A stretch of 64,000 bases of DNA. It comes from an uncultured Eubacteriales bacterium. Its GTDB lineage: Bacteria > Bacillota > Clostridia > Christensenellales > Aristaeellaceae. The position numbers and the translations under genes are program-made. Location: positions 1 to 64,000 of the forward strand of contig CADBKQ010000008.1 in NCBI GenBank assembly GCA_902795275.1, in the 5' to 3' direction. Every line of letters begins with the position of its first letter. Positions within the stretch are counted from its first letter, which is position 1. The notes beneath the pieces were generated by a model. The model had not been told where the DNA came from, did no database searches, and saw only the letters and a program-made list of their open reading frames with translations. Shown here one piece after another: positions 54,420 to 61,857 of the stretch.

Positions 54420-54448
54420 ATTATATCCCCTTTTTATCATAAACGCAA
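54420..54448 (-). promoter_or_regulatory. Promoter of the structured RNA / zinc-ribbon transcript
   Basis: On the minus strand TTGCGT (54443-54448) and a perfect TATAAT (54420-54425) are 17 bp apart, placing the start within a few bases of the closing helix of the RNA. The remaining 54449-54503 is A+T-rich with no feature. Confidence 0.8.
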
Positions 54449-54503
54449 GCATATTTTACAAATTTTTATGAATTTCCAGCAAAAAATACAAAATACGCGC
54501 AAG

Positions 54504-55349
54504 TTACATCATGTTTCTGCTCAGTAACGCCCGATGAGCCGCTTCACAGCCCATTTTGGCAGCTTCGTGAACCGGCTTCTTTAGCAGTATCGCCATCGTG
54601 ATGCCCGCGCAGAGCGCGTCCCCGGCGCCGGTAGCGGGCAGGCGGGGCAGCGGAATGGCGGGGATGTAGCCGCGCGCCGTCGGGTCCGCGAAGTAAATTC
54701 CCTCCGCGCCCAGGGAAATGAACACGTTTTTGACGCCCGCTTGCAGCATCGCTTCCGCCGCCTTCTCCACATTCCTTTCGCCGGTGAGCGCTTCCGCCTC
54801 CAAGCGGTTGGGCTTGATGGCTGTCAGATAGGAAAGGACGGGCTTCACCCGCGGCGCTTTCGCGCAGCTGACGGGGTCGAGAATGAGCGGCACCGTCGCG
54901 TTCTCCGCGATAAAAGCCAGCGCTTCCGCGGACAGATTGGCGTCCAGCACGCAGGCGTCAGTCCGGTTGACCTCCTCCATGCGCGGGTGGATCGTCTCCG
55001 GCGTCAGCCGTTCCATGGCCGACATGTCGTTCACCGCCAGGGCCATATCACCATGGTCATCGTGAATGCACAGATAGCAGGGGGCGGGACGGTCCGTCGG
55101 CACGGAAAGGGACAGGTCAATTCCGGACGACTGGCAGAGGCGGGAAAGCATCGCCGCCCGGTCATCATTGCCCAAGGCCGTGATGAGGGAAACATCCGCG
55201 CCTGATTCTTTCAGCCGGGCCGCGATATTCCGCCCGACTCCGCCGGGCCGGAACGTGATCGTTCCCGGCGTGGAATCCCGGGAAAGAAGCGGCTGGGACG
55301 GCACGCCCAGCAGATCCAGGTTCATGCCGCCGATCACAACGACGCGCAT
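54504..55349 (-). CDS. psuK: PfkB family carbohydrate kinase, pseudouridine-kinase-like
   Basis: 281 aa. Ribokinase fold: GGVGRNIA near residue 37, and the catalytic base in PATGAGDALCAG. The segment YLCIHDDHGDMALAVNDMSAMERL (split here as YLCIHDDHGDM and ALAVNDMSAMERL) matches the lid region of pseudouridine kinases. PsuK phosphorylates pseudouridine for cleavage by PsuG, but no psuG is visible in the window. It starts 1 nt after the small acidic gene and is therefore translationally coupled to it. Another nucleoside substrate is possible. Confidence 0.75.
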   Translation of the reverse strand: MRVVVIGGMNLDLLGVPSQPLLSRDSTPGTITFRPGGVGRNIAARLKESGADVSLITALGNDDRAAMLSRLCQSSGIDLSLSVPTDRPAPCYLCIHDDHGDMALAVNDMSAMERLTPETIHPRMEEVNRTDACVLDANLSAEALAFIAENATVPLILDPVSCAKAPRVKPVLSYLTAIKPNRLEAEALTGERNVEKAAEAMLQAGVKNVFISLGAEGIYFADPTARGYIPAIPLPRLPATGAGDALCAGITMAILLKKPVHEAAKMGCEAAHRALLSRNMM

Positions 55350-55350
55350 C

Positions 55351-55569
55351 TTACTCCTCGTCTCCGTCCAGCAGGTCAGCGGCTTGGACGAGCAGCTTCA
55401 GCGCTTCATCCATCCTTCCGATGTCCGCCCGCATTTCTTCGCTGTCCCGCTCCTCCAGCTTGTCCTGCACTTCGTCCCGGATGTCCTCCAGGTCGGCCAT
55501 CAGGTCGTTCAGCCCTTCGGCCAGGTCGGCCAGGTCGGCGTGGTAGCCGGTTTGAATGGTGATTTTCAT
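55351..55569 (-). CDS. Small acidic helical protein, 72 aa
   Basis: Rich in Asp, Glu and Leu with heptad-like spacing (LADLAEGLNDLMADLEDI), predicted to form a coiled coil. No known motif. GGAGG precedes the ATG, and it is packed between queA and the kinase gene on the same strand, so it is probably a true gene. Function is not recognised. Confidence 0.7.
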   Translation of the reverse strand: MKITIQTGYHADLADLAEGLNDLMADLEDIRDEVQDKLEERDSEEMRADIGRMDEALKLLVQAADLLDGDEE

Positions 55570-55587
55570 CAGGCTTTCCTCCAGATA

Positions 55588-56613
55588 TTACAGAATCAGC
55601 ATACAGTCCCCAAAGGAAAAGAACCGGTATTCCTTTTCCACGGCCTCCCTGTAAGCGTCCAGCGCTTCTTCCCGGCCCATGAGGGCAGAAACCAGCATCA
55701 GCAGGGTGGATTCCGGCAGGTGGAAGTTGGTGAGCAGCACGTCGGTGGCTTTGAGCTTCACGCCGGGCGTGATAAAAATGCTGGTGTTTCCCATGCCGGG
55801 ATGCACCACGCCGTTATCGTCCGCCACGGTTTCCAGGGTGCGCACGGAAGTTGTGCCGATGCAGACGATCCTGCCTCCGTTTTTCCGGGCGGCGTTGATC
55901 TTCTCGGCGGCTTCTGGCGTCACTTCGTAATATTCGGAGTGCATCTTGTGCTCGCTCACGTCCTCGGCTTTCACGGGTCGGAAGGTGCCCAGGCCCACAT
56001 GCAGCAGCACCGGTACGATCTCAATCCCCTTTTCCCGTACACGCTCCATCACTTCCGGGGTGAAGTGCAGCCCGGCGGTGGGGGCGGCGGCGCTGCCCTC
56101 CTGCTTGGCGTAGATCGTCTGGTATTGGGAAGGGTCTTGCAGCTTTTCGTGGATGTAGGGCGGTAGGGGCATTTCACCCAGTCGATCCAATAGCTCCTCA
56201 AACACGCCCTCATATAAAAACTCCACGACCCGCCCGCCCGCGTCGGTAGTATCCCCGATCCGAGCTCGCAGGATGCCGCCGCCAAAGGACACGGTCACGC
56301 CTTTTTTCAAGCGCCGTCCGGGGCGCACCAGGGTTTCCCAGTGGTCCTTGTCCACGCGCTTGAGCAATAAAATCTCAACAGGAACTTTGGTATCTTCCTT
56401 TTCGCCCAGCAGCCGGGCGGGGATCACCTTGGTCTGGTTGATCACCATCACGTCGCCGGGGCGCAGATACTCCGGCAGGTCGCGGAAAATCCTGTCCTCC
56501 CGCAGGCCCGTGTCCCGGTGAATCACCATCATCTGTGCAGCGTCCCGGGGTTCCATGGGGGTCTGGGCGATGAGGCGTTCGGGCAGGTCATAGTAAAAAT
56601 CAGAGGTTTTCAA
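55588..56613 (-). CDS. queA: S-adenosylmethionine:tRNA ribosyltransferase-isomerase
   Basis: 341 aa. Adds the epoxycyclopentane ring to 7-deazaguanine at tRNA position 34 in queuosine synthesis. Diagnostic stretches: [14 protein letters not shown] at the start, [29 protein letters not shown] and [15 protein letters not shown]. The start is a TTG at 56613 with AAAGGA about 11 nt upstream. In Clostridia it usually follows the ruvAB genes, as here, and precedes tgt, which is not in this window. Confidence 0.95.
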   Translation of the reverse strand: MKTSDFYYDLPERLIAQTPMEPRDAAQMMVIHRDTGLREDRIFRDLPEYLRPGDVMVINQTKVIPARLLGEKEDTKVPVEILLLKRVDKDHWETLVRPGRRLKKGVTVSFGGGILRARIGDTTDAGGRVVEFLYEGVFEELLDRLGEMPLPPYIHEKLQDPSQYQTIYAKQEGSAAAPTAGLHFTPEVMERVREKGIEIVPVLLHVGLGTFRPVKAEDVSEHKMHSEYYEVTPEAAEKINAARKNGGRIVCIGTTSVRTLETVADDNGVVHPGMGNTSIFITPGVKLKATDVLLTNFHLPESTLLMLVSALMGREEALDAYREAVEKEYRFFSFGDCMLIL

Positions 56614-56619
56614 ATGCTG

Positions 56620-57105
56620 TCAGTCCTTTGAATATTGATAAGCGATGCGCGGCGCGCCATCCTCCAAATAGATGACGCCGCAGCGGACAAAGCCGTTCTT
56701 TGCCAGGGTGTGCTGCATGGGTTTGTTGTCCTCGTGGGTGTCGGCCCGTACTTCGTCGGTGAATTGCAAGGCATAGTCCCGGGCCGCTTTCACCGCGCCG
56801 TGGATCGTTCCATCGGTGCCGATGCGGTGGATGGTGCCATAAGGTTTGCTGTTGGGCCATTGGCCGTCTTCAATATAGGCGTAGGTCGGGTCGTCGCCCA
56901 GGATAAAAGCGAACACGGCGCGGATCGTATCATCTTCCGTGATGACGAACAGCTGCCCTTTTTGAATGTCCGCTTCCAATAATTCCCGCTGGGGATAGCC
57001 GTTGATCCACTGCCGCATGTTCCCGGAGGCCCGCATAAAGGCCCGGGCTTTCACATACACCGCTTCGATGGCGTCCAGGTCGCCCTTGTCTGCCAGACGA
57101 ATCAT
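56620..57105 (-). CDS. GNAT family N-acetyltransferase
   Basis: 161 aa, single GNAT domain: IRLADKGDLDAIEAVYVKAR at the N-terminus, YAYIEDGQW and HRIGTDGTIHGAVKAARDYA forming motif A (with a looser CoA loop than usual), and NKPMQHTLAKNGFVRCGVIY as motif B, each shown in part. The substrate is unknown. AGGAG precedes the ATG. It sits between a hypothetical gene and queA on one transcript. Confidence 0.82.
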   Translation of the reverse strand: MIRLADKGDLDAIEAVYVKARAFMRASGNMRQWINGYPQRELLEADIQKGQLFVITEDDTIRAVFAFILGDDPTYAYIEDGQWPNSKPYGTIHRIGTDGTIHGAVKAARDYALQFTDEVRADTHEDNKPMQHTLAKNGFVRCGVIYLEDGAPRIAYQYSKD

Positions 57106-57120
57106 GCTTTTTCTCCTGCT

Positions 57121-57471
57121 TTAAAAGTTAAACCACGGGTACCGCTGGTGTTCGCATGGCAGGTTCTGTTCCTTTCGCGCGGTTTCCATGATGATTTCCC
57201 GTTCCTCCATGTGCAGGTGTTCGGCCTTTTTCACGGGGCGGTATTGGGTTTCGGGCTGCTTGTTCAGCCAAGCCACGAAGTCGTCCACGGTATACGCCAA
57301 GCAGTCGTATTTCTCTCCGTTGGGGTCGGTGAGATGCCGCCAGAAGGAAGAATCCAGGCGATTGATTTCTTCCAGAAACTGATCGGCAAAATACCGGAGC
57401 CGCAAAGCAACGGCTTCCGGGGCTTCATAAAGGGTCGGCTGGCTGTCGGCGCTTAACAGGATGTAACGCAC
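57121..57471 (-). CDS. Hypothetical protein, 116 aa
   Basis: No recognised motif. The sequence is aromatic- and charge-rich (LRYFADQFLEEINRL, AYTVDDFVAWL) and probably alpha/beta and cytoplasmic. The GTG at 57471 is chosen because AAGGAGG lies 10 nt upstream; an ATG 12 codons earlier would put that site inside the gene. It precedes the GNAT gene by 15 nt. Confidence 0.65.
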   Translation of the reverse strand: MRYILLSADSQPTLYEAPEAVALRLRYFADQFLEEINRLDSSFWRHLTDPNGEKYDCLAYTVDDFVAWLNKQPETQYRPVKKAEHLHMEEREIIMETARKEQNLPCEHQRYPWFNF

Positions 57472-57510
57472 AGTGGGCTTACCTCCTTCTTTAGAAAAAA
57501 GCATCATATG

Positions 57511-57614
57511 GAGAGTGCAGAGTACAGAGTTCAGAGTACAGATGAGATAGTGAACATGCTGCGGAACCCAAATAGATCGACAAGATCAATCTGAACTCTG
57601 AACTCTGTACTCTT
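57511..57614. repeat. Inverted arms of AGAGTACAGAGTTC words
   Basis: The left arm (57511-57540) is built from GAGAGTGCAG, AGTACAG and AGTTCAG units. The right arm (57589-57614) is its reverse complement in CTGAACTCTG and AACTCTGTACTC units. About 48 bp of unique DNA lies between. It separates the hypothetical gene from ruvB. Same design as the other arrayed repeats, different word. Confidence 0.85.
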
Positions 57615-57622
57615 TTATGATC

Positions 57623-58675
57623 TCAGTCCAGCAGACTGGTCTGTTCCACGTCCAGCACCTTTTCGTCCAGGTTGGCGGGCGGGGTTTTGCCCAGGTGTTC
57701 ATAGGCCAGCGGCGTGCAGACGCGGCCCCGGGGCGTGCGCATGATGAAGCCCAGCTGCATAAGATAAGGCTCGTACACGTCCTCAATGGTCACGGCGTCC
57801 TCGCCCGTCACGGCGGCCAGCGTGTCCAGGCCCACAGGCCCGCCGCCGAACTTTTCCACCATGGCGGTCAGCACCGCCCGGTCAACGCGGTCCAGCCCCA
57901 GGGCGTCCACGTCCTGCATGTTCAGGCTGTCCCGGGCGACCTCGGCGGTGATATGGCCGTCGGCCCGCACCTGGGCGTAGTCCCGCACGCGCTTCAGGAA
58001 CCGGTTGGCGATGCGGGGCGTGCCCCGGCTGCGGCGGGCGATTTCCATGATGCCGCCCTCGTCATAGGGCATGCCTAAGATGGTGGCGCTGCGGGCCACG
58101 ATTTTAGAAAGCTCTTCCGGCGTATACATTTCCAACCGGAACACAATGCCGAATCGGGCGCGGAGGGGAGCGCTCAGCATGCCCGCCCGGGTGGTGGCGC
58201 CCACCAGCGTAAACTTTGGCAGGTCGAGGCGCATGCTCCTTGCGGTGGGGCCCTTGCCGATCATGATGTCCAGGGCATAGTCCTCCATGGCGGGGTAGAG
58301 CACTTCCTCCACGGCGCGGCTGAGGCGGTGGATTTCGTCGATAAACAGAACGTCCCCCTGGTTCAGATTGGTGAGGATGGAAGCCAGGTCACCGGGCCGC
58401 TCGATGGCGGGGCCGGAGGTGACGCGGATGTTCTGGCCCATCTCGGACGCAACAATGCAGGCCAGGGTGGTTTTCCCCAGGCCGGGCGGGCCGTACAGCA
58501 GGACGTGATCCAGCGCGTCATGGCGCTTGAGCGCGGCGCTGATGTAGATTTGCAGGCTGTTCTTCACCTTTTCCTGGCCGATATATTCCCGCAGGCTGTG
58601 GGGACGCAGGGACACGTCCAGATCCTCGTCCTCTTTCCGCATCCCGGTCATCACCAGGCGATCATCGTTTGGCAC
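57623..58675 (-). CDS. ruvB: Holliday junction branch-migration helicase RuvB
   Basis: 350 aa. AAA+ motor of the RuvABC resolvasome. [17 protein letters not shown] opens the core; Walker A is GPPGLGKTT, Walker [11 protein letters not shown], sensor GATTRAG, and the C-terminal winged helix has [16 protein letters not shown]. The start is GTG with AAAGGAGA upstream. A repeat array lies between it and ruvA, which are usually adjacent. Confidence 0.97.
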   Translation of the reverse strand: MPNDDRLVMTGMRKEDEDLDVSLRPHSLREYIGQEKVKNSLQIYISAALKRHDALDHVLLYGPPGLGKTTLACIVASEMGQNIRVTSGPAIERPGDLASILTNLNQGDVLFIDEIHRLSRAVEEVLYPAMEDYALDIMIGKGPTARSMRLDLPKFTLVGATTRAGMLSAPLRARFGIVFRLEMYTPEELSKIVARSATILGMPYDEGGIMEIARRSRGTPRIANRFLKRVRDYAQVRADGHITAEVARDSLNMQDVDALGLDRVDRAVLTAMVEKFGGGPVGLDTLAAVTGEDAVTIEDVYEPYLMQLGFIMRTPRGRVCTPLAYEHLGKTPPANLDEKVLDVEQTSLLD

Positions 58676-58711
58676 AATTTCTCTCCTTTAAACATGTTGG
58701 GTATGTGGTTT

Positions 58712-58821
58712 CAGTTCTAAGTTCCAAGTTCTAAGTTCTAAGCTGGATTTGTCCATACGCATTATAGCTCAACCCAAATGCGAAAAAAGGCTTAGAACAT
58801 AGAACTAAGAACTTAGAACTA
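58712..58821. repeat. Inverted arms of AAGTTCTAAG words, copy 2
   Basis: The left arm (58712-58743) reads AGTTCTAAGTTCCAAG and further TTCTAAG units; the right arm (58790-58821) reads CTTAGAACAT, AGAACTAAG and AACTTAGAACT. The words are the same as at 21726-21838, with a different unique core of about 46 bp. It sits between ruvA and ruvB within one presumed operon. Confidence 0.85.
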
Positions 58822-58827
58822 AAAAAT

Positions 58828-59433
58828 TTAAAACCCCGCCATATTCCTCAGCGCCAGGCGCACAATTTCGTTGGCGGAATCGCTCTGGCCGCGCACCTGG
58901 GAAACGGCCTTGGCGGCTTCGGCGGCGGTGTAGCCCAGGGCTTGCAGGGCGGCCAGGGCTTCCTGGGCCGCGTCCTCCTGGATGGGAGTAAAGCTGCCCG
59001 CGGGCGCGTTGACGGTATAGTTCAGGTCGCTCTCGTCCACTTTCTCTTTCAGCTCCAGGGCGATGCGCTGGGCGGTTTTCTTGCCCACGCCCGGCGCGCG
59101 GGACAGGGAGGTGATGTCCCCGGTCACGATGGCGAGGGTCAGGTCACGAAGCGGCATGGCCCCCAAAATGCTCAGCGCCACCTTCGGCCCGATGCCGCTG
59201 ACCGCCAGCAGCCGGGAGAACATTTTCTTTTCCTCCTGGGACGCGAAGCCGAACAGCTCCATGGCGTCCTCCCGGACGGACAGCAGGGTATATACCTTCA
59301 TATTCTCCCCGATGGGCGGCGTTTCCTGCAAGGTGTTCATACTGACGCTCAGCAGGTATCCCACCCCGTTCACGTCGATCACCAGGCTGTTGGGGCCTTT
59401 CTCGGCCACTTTGCCGTTCAGGTATGCGTACAT
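58828..59433 (-). CDS. ruvA: Holliday junction DNA-binding protein RuvA
   Basis: 201 aa. Domain I (MYAYLNGKVAEKGPNSLVIDV, in part) is an OB fold, domain II carries the helix-hairpin-helix pair (VSGIGPKVALSIL and APGVGKKTAQRIALELK), and domain III (about 150-200, EALAALQALGYTAAEA) binds RuvB. AAAAAGGAGT precedes the ATG. Confidence 0.97.
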   Translation of the reverse strand: MYAYLNGKVAEKGPNSLVIDVNGVGYLLSVSMNTLQETPPIGENMKVYTLLSVREDAMELFGFASQEEKKMFSRLLAVSGIGPKVALSILGAMPLRDLTLAIVTGDITSLSRAPGVGKKTAQRIALELKEKVDESDLNYTVNAPAGSFTPIQEDAAQEALAALQALGYTAAEAAKAVSQVRGQSDSANEIVRLALRNMAGF

Positions 59434-59448
59434 GTGTTACTCCTTTTT

Positions 59449-59590
59449 AAGGGAATAGGGATTAGGGAATAGGGATTAGTGATACGTGTGGAGCGGCAGA
59501 CTATATAAATATATTTAGGCTTGGATTTATACGAATCAAGTTCAAAGCGCTTATCAACCTACTAATCCCTAATCCCTATTCCCTAATCCC
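59449..59590. repeat. Inverted arms of TTAGGGAATAGGGA words between ruvC and ruvA
   Basis: The left arm (59449-59482) is AAGGGAATAGGGATTAGGG-like; the right arm (about 59560-59590) is the reverse complement, ending directly at the ruvC stop codon at 59591-59593. A roughly 77-bp unique core lies between. Same words as the composite repeat at 2688-3000. Confidence 0.88.
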
Positions 59591-60085
59591 TCATTTCATC
59601 AAAAACTGTTCCTTCATCCGTCCCGACGCGGCGTGGGTGAGCGCGGCGGCGACGGCGTCGGCGGCGTCGTCCGGGCGGATGATGGCAGGCAGGTTCAGCA
59701 TCATTTTCACCATCTGCTGCACCTGCATCTTGTCCGCCTTGCCGTAGCCCGTCACAGCCTGCTTGATCTGCATGGGCGTGTATTCGTACATAGGCAGTCC
59801 GCTGTCCGCACAGGCGCACAGGGCCACGCCCCGGGCGGCGGACACGTTCATGGCGGTGGTGATGTTCTTGGCGAAAAACAGTTCCTCGAACACGATTTCC
59901 TCGGGCTGGTAGGTGACGATCAGTTCTTTCACGCCCAGAAAAATGGAATGCAGCCGCCGCTGGATGGGCATGTCCGGCGGGGTGATCACCGCCCCGGCCT
60001 TGACCAACTGGCTCTTGCTGCCCACAGCGTCCAGCACGCCCCAGCCCATGGTGGCCAGGCCCGGGTCGATTCCTAAAATGCGCAT
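59591..60085 (-). CDS. ruvC: Holliday junction resolvase RuvC
   Basis: 164 aa. RNase H-like nuclease. The first catalytic aspartate is in MRILGIDPGLATMGWG (Asp7); EEIVFEELFFAKN gives the next acid, and the C-terminal DDAADAVAAAL gives the last pair. The start at 60085 is fixed by that N-terminal motif and by AAAGGGG upstream. It is the first gene of the split ruvC-ruvA-ruvB set. Confidence 0.97.
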   Translation of the reverse strand: MRILGIDPGLATMGWGVLDAVGSKSQLVKAGAVITPPDMPIQRRLHSIFLGVKELIVTYQPEEIVFEELFFAKNITTAMNVSAARGVALCACADSGLPMYEYTPMQIKQAVTGYGKADKMQVQQMVKMMLNLPAIIRPDDAADAVAAALTHAASGRMKEQFLMK

Positions 60086-60240
60086 AAGGTTCCCCTTTCT
60101 CTGATACCGGTTTATTATAGAACACGTGTGCGCTTTTGTCAATTCAGCCGGGGCTTGTTTTCAGAGCGAATCATTGAATAATAAAAGTATGAACAAATCA
60201 AACCAAAAATCTTCCTCTGTGAGGAAAAGGCTTTTGGCGG

Positions 60241-60290
60241 TTCCCATATTCCTTATGCCTAATCCCTAATCACTAATCCCTAATCCCTAA
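60241..60290. repeat. Single arm of AATCCCTA words upstream of ruvC
   Basis: TTCCCATATTCC and several CTAATCCCTAATC words occupy the gap between rplT and ruvC. No opposing GGGATTAG arm is seen nearby, so this copy is one-sided or half deleted. It directly abuts the rplT terminator. Confidence 0.75.
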
Positions 60291-60322
60291 TAAAAAAGCG
60301 CCCTTTTCAGGAGCGCTTTTCT
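60291..60322 (-). terminator. Terminator of infC-rpmI-rplT
   Basis: On the minus strand AAGCGCTCC pairs with GGGCGCTT around a short A-rich loop, followed by TTTTTTA. It lies 10-40 nt past the rplT stop. Confidence 0.85.
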
Positions 60323-60331
60323 TGACGAATC

Positions 60332-60682
60332 TTACGCCTGCTTGGCGATTTCCACCAGCTGAGCGAACGCGGCAGCGTCGTTCACGGCCAGGTCAGCCAG
60401 CATCTTGCGGTTGACTTCGATGTTCTTTTTCTTCAGGCCGTTGATGAAGGTGGAATAGCTCATGCCGCCCAGCCGGGCAGCGGCGTTGATGCGGATGATC
60501 CACAGGCGGCGGAAGTCGCGCTTGCGCATTTTGCGGCCTTCATAGGCATAGCGCAGGGAGCGGCGCACCTGTTCGCTGGCAGTGCGGTACTGCTTGGATT
60601 TGCTTCCCCAGTAACCCTTCGCCAGCTTGAGCACCTTGCGGCGTTTTTTATGGGCGTTGACAGCCCTCTTAATACGTGCCAT
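60332..60682 (-). CDS. rplT: Ribosomal protein L20
   Basis: 116 aa. [26 protein letters not shown] opens the protein (first part [15 protein letters not shown]); a basic helical N-terminus and a compact C-terminal domain are as usual. In Firmicutes L20 represses its own operon by binding the infC leader. AAGGAGG precedes the ATG. Confidence 0.98.
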   Translation of the reverse strand: MARIKRAVNAHKKRRKVLKLAKGYWGSKSKQYRTASEQVRRSLRYAYEGRKMRKRDFRRLWIIRINAAARLGGMSYSTFINGLKKKNIEVNRKMLADLAVNDAAAFAQLVEIAKQA

Positions 60683-60710
60683 TGTTTATGTTCCTCCTTA
60701 AGGCGATGGA

Positions 60711-60911
60711 TTACTTGTAGGGGATCAGCTTGCGGATGGTGGCGGCTTCGGCGTTGTTCTGCAGGCTGCCGCCCATGCGCAGGTGACGGATGCGCTTGGT
60801 GGTCTTTTTGTTCAGGATATGGTTGGCGTTCATTTTCTTGTGCTTCACCTTGCCGGTCTTGGTCAGGCTAAAACGCTTGGCTGCGCCGCGGTGGGTCTTT
60901 TGCTTGGGCAT
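60711..60911 (-). CDS. rpmI: Ribosomal protein L35
   Basis: 66 aa. [17 protein letters not shown] and RHLRMGGSL near the end are family hallmarks. AAGGAGG precedes the ATG. It is the middle gene of the conserved infC-rpmI-rplT operon. Confidence 0.98.
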   Translation of the reverse strand: MPKQKTHRGAAKRFSLTKTGKVKHKKMNANHILNKKTTKRIRHLRMGGSLQNNAEAATIRKLIPYK

Positions 60912-60941
60912 GAGAAAGTTCCTCCTTCCGGAAAGTGTTTG

Positions 60942-61517
60942 TTATGCCTGCTGGGCCTGTTCCTTGGCGGCTTTCGCTGCCTTGTCGGCCTTGCTGGCTT
61001 TTTCCGCTTTGGGCGCCAGGATCATGATCATGTTGCGCCCTTCAATCATGGGACGGCGTTCGACGGTGCAAATGTCCTTCACGCGCTCCGCAAACTCCTG
61101 CATCACCTTCAAGCCGATGTCGCTGTGGGCAATCTGGCGGCCACGGAAACGGATGCTCACCTTCACCTTGTCGCCGCCTTCCAGGAATTTGACGGCGTTC
61201 TTGGCCTTCACGGCCACGTCGTTTTCCTCGATGGTGACAGACAGCTGAACCTCTTTGAGGGACACGATGCGTTCCTTCTGGTTCTTGCGCATCTCGCGTT
61301 CGCGCTTGGCGGTTTCGTAGCGGTGCTTGTCGTAGTCCATCAGCTTGCAGACGGGGGGCTGCGCGGTCGGCACGATTTTCACCAGGTCAAGCTCGGCTTC
61401 CTCAGCCAGTTCCAGCGCCTTGCGGGTGGGCATGATGCCCAGCTGCGCTCCGTCCGCGCCGATGACGCGCACTTCACGGTCCCGGATTTCTTCGTTGATG
61501 AGCAATTCTGCGGCTAT
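60942..61517 (-). CDS. infC: Translation initiation factor IF-3, probable AUA start
   Basis: About 191 aa. The N-terminal domain starts AAELLINEEIRDREVRVIG (shown in part as LLINEEIRDREVR); the linker is Lys-rich, and the C-terminal domain has KVSIRFRGRQIAHSD. A strong GGGAGGTG (plus 61526-61533) lies 8 nt before an ATA codon at 61517-61515. No ATG, GTG or TTG stands at a workable distance: one TTG overlaps the ribosome site itself and another is 12 nt too far. IF-3 genes use rare AUU/AUC/AUA starts for self-repression, so ATA is the best choice. The C-terminus ends in a Lys/Ala-rich tail. Confidence 0.93.
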   Translation of the reverse strand: MAAELLINEEIRDREVRVIGADGAQLGIMPTRKALELAEEAELDLVKIVPTAQPPVCKLMDYDKHRYETAKREREMRKNQKERIVSLKEVQLSVTIEENDVAVKAKNAVKFLEGGDKVKVSIRFRGRQIAHSDIGLKVMQEFAERVKDICTVERRPMIEGRNMIMILAPKAEKASKADKAAKAAKEQAQQA

Positions 61518-61551
61518 GGTCGATACACCTCCCAAATGAATTGAGCCATAG

Positions 61552-61580
61552 AAAAATGGCCGGGTGAAGCCACCCGACCA
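61552..61580 (-). promoter_or_regulatory. Attenuator hairpin in the infC leader (L20-leader type)
   Basis: On the minus strand TGGTCGGGTG and CACCCGGCCA form a 10-bp stem (one G-T pair) with a GCTT loop, followed by TTTTTCT. It lies about 35 nt before the infC start, in a leader of roughly 150 nt (61518-61665). In Firmicutes, L20 binding to this leader favours termination. An antiterminator partner was not worked out. Confidence 0.78.
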
Positions 61581-61671
61581 TGCATACGCTTACTGAATAA
61601 GGCTGCCATGACCCGCGCAAAACCAGGTTCGCGTCGGAGAGAAGCGGGCGGCTTCTGCTTGAAACAAAGCT

Positions 61672-61699
61672 ATTATACCAGACATTTCCGATTTGTCAA
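61672..61699 (-). promoter_or_regulatory. Promoter of infC-rpmI-rplT
   Basis: On the minus strand TTGACA (61694-61699) and TATAAT (61672-61677) lie 16 bp apart, with TG one base before the -10 box, giving an extended and strong promoter. Confidence 0.85.
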
Positions 61700-61782
61700 G
61701 CACAAAAATGAATTTTTCCGACAGGTTCGGAAACAATGGCGGAAGGCAGCAAAAAATACATCTTTTCTATTGCAGAATTATG

Positions 61783-61829
61783 TGATATAATCATACACAG
61801 CGAAAACCGGCGAAGCGTGATCGCCGGTT
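61783..61829 (+). promoter_or_regulatory. Extended -10 promoter and leader hairpin of the LTD protein gene
   Basis: TGATATAAT (61783-61791) is an extended -10 box; the -35 region is poor. In the leader, AACCGGCGA (61805-61813) and TCGCCGGTT (61821-61829) form a perfect 9-bp stem without a T-run, then AAGGAGG leads to the ATG. It is divergent from the infC promoter. Confidence 0.6.
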
Positions 61830-61857
61830 CCCGCACAGTCAAGGAGGAAACGACGCT

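Noticed and set aside
57511..57614. Possible CRISPR array
   Set aside because: Repeat words are under 12 bp with no regular spacers, the two arms are inverted, and no cas gene is present.
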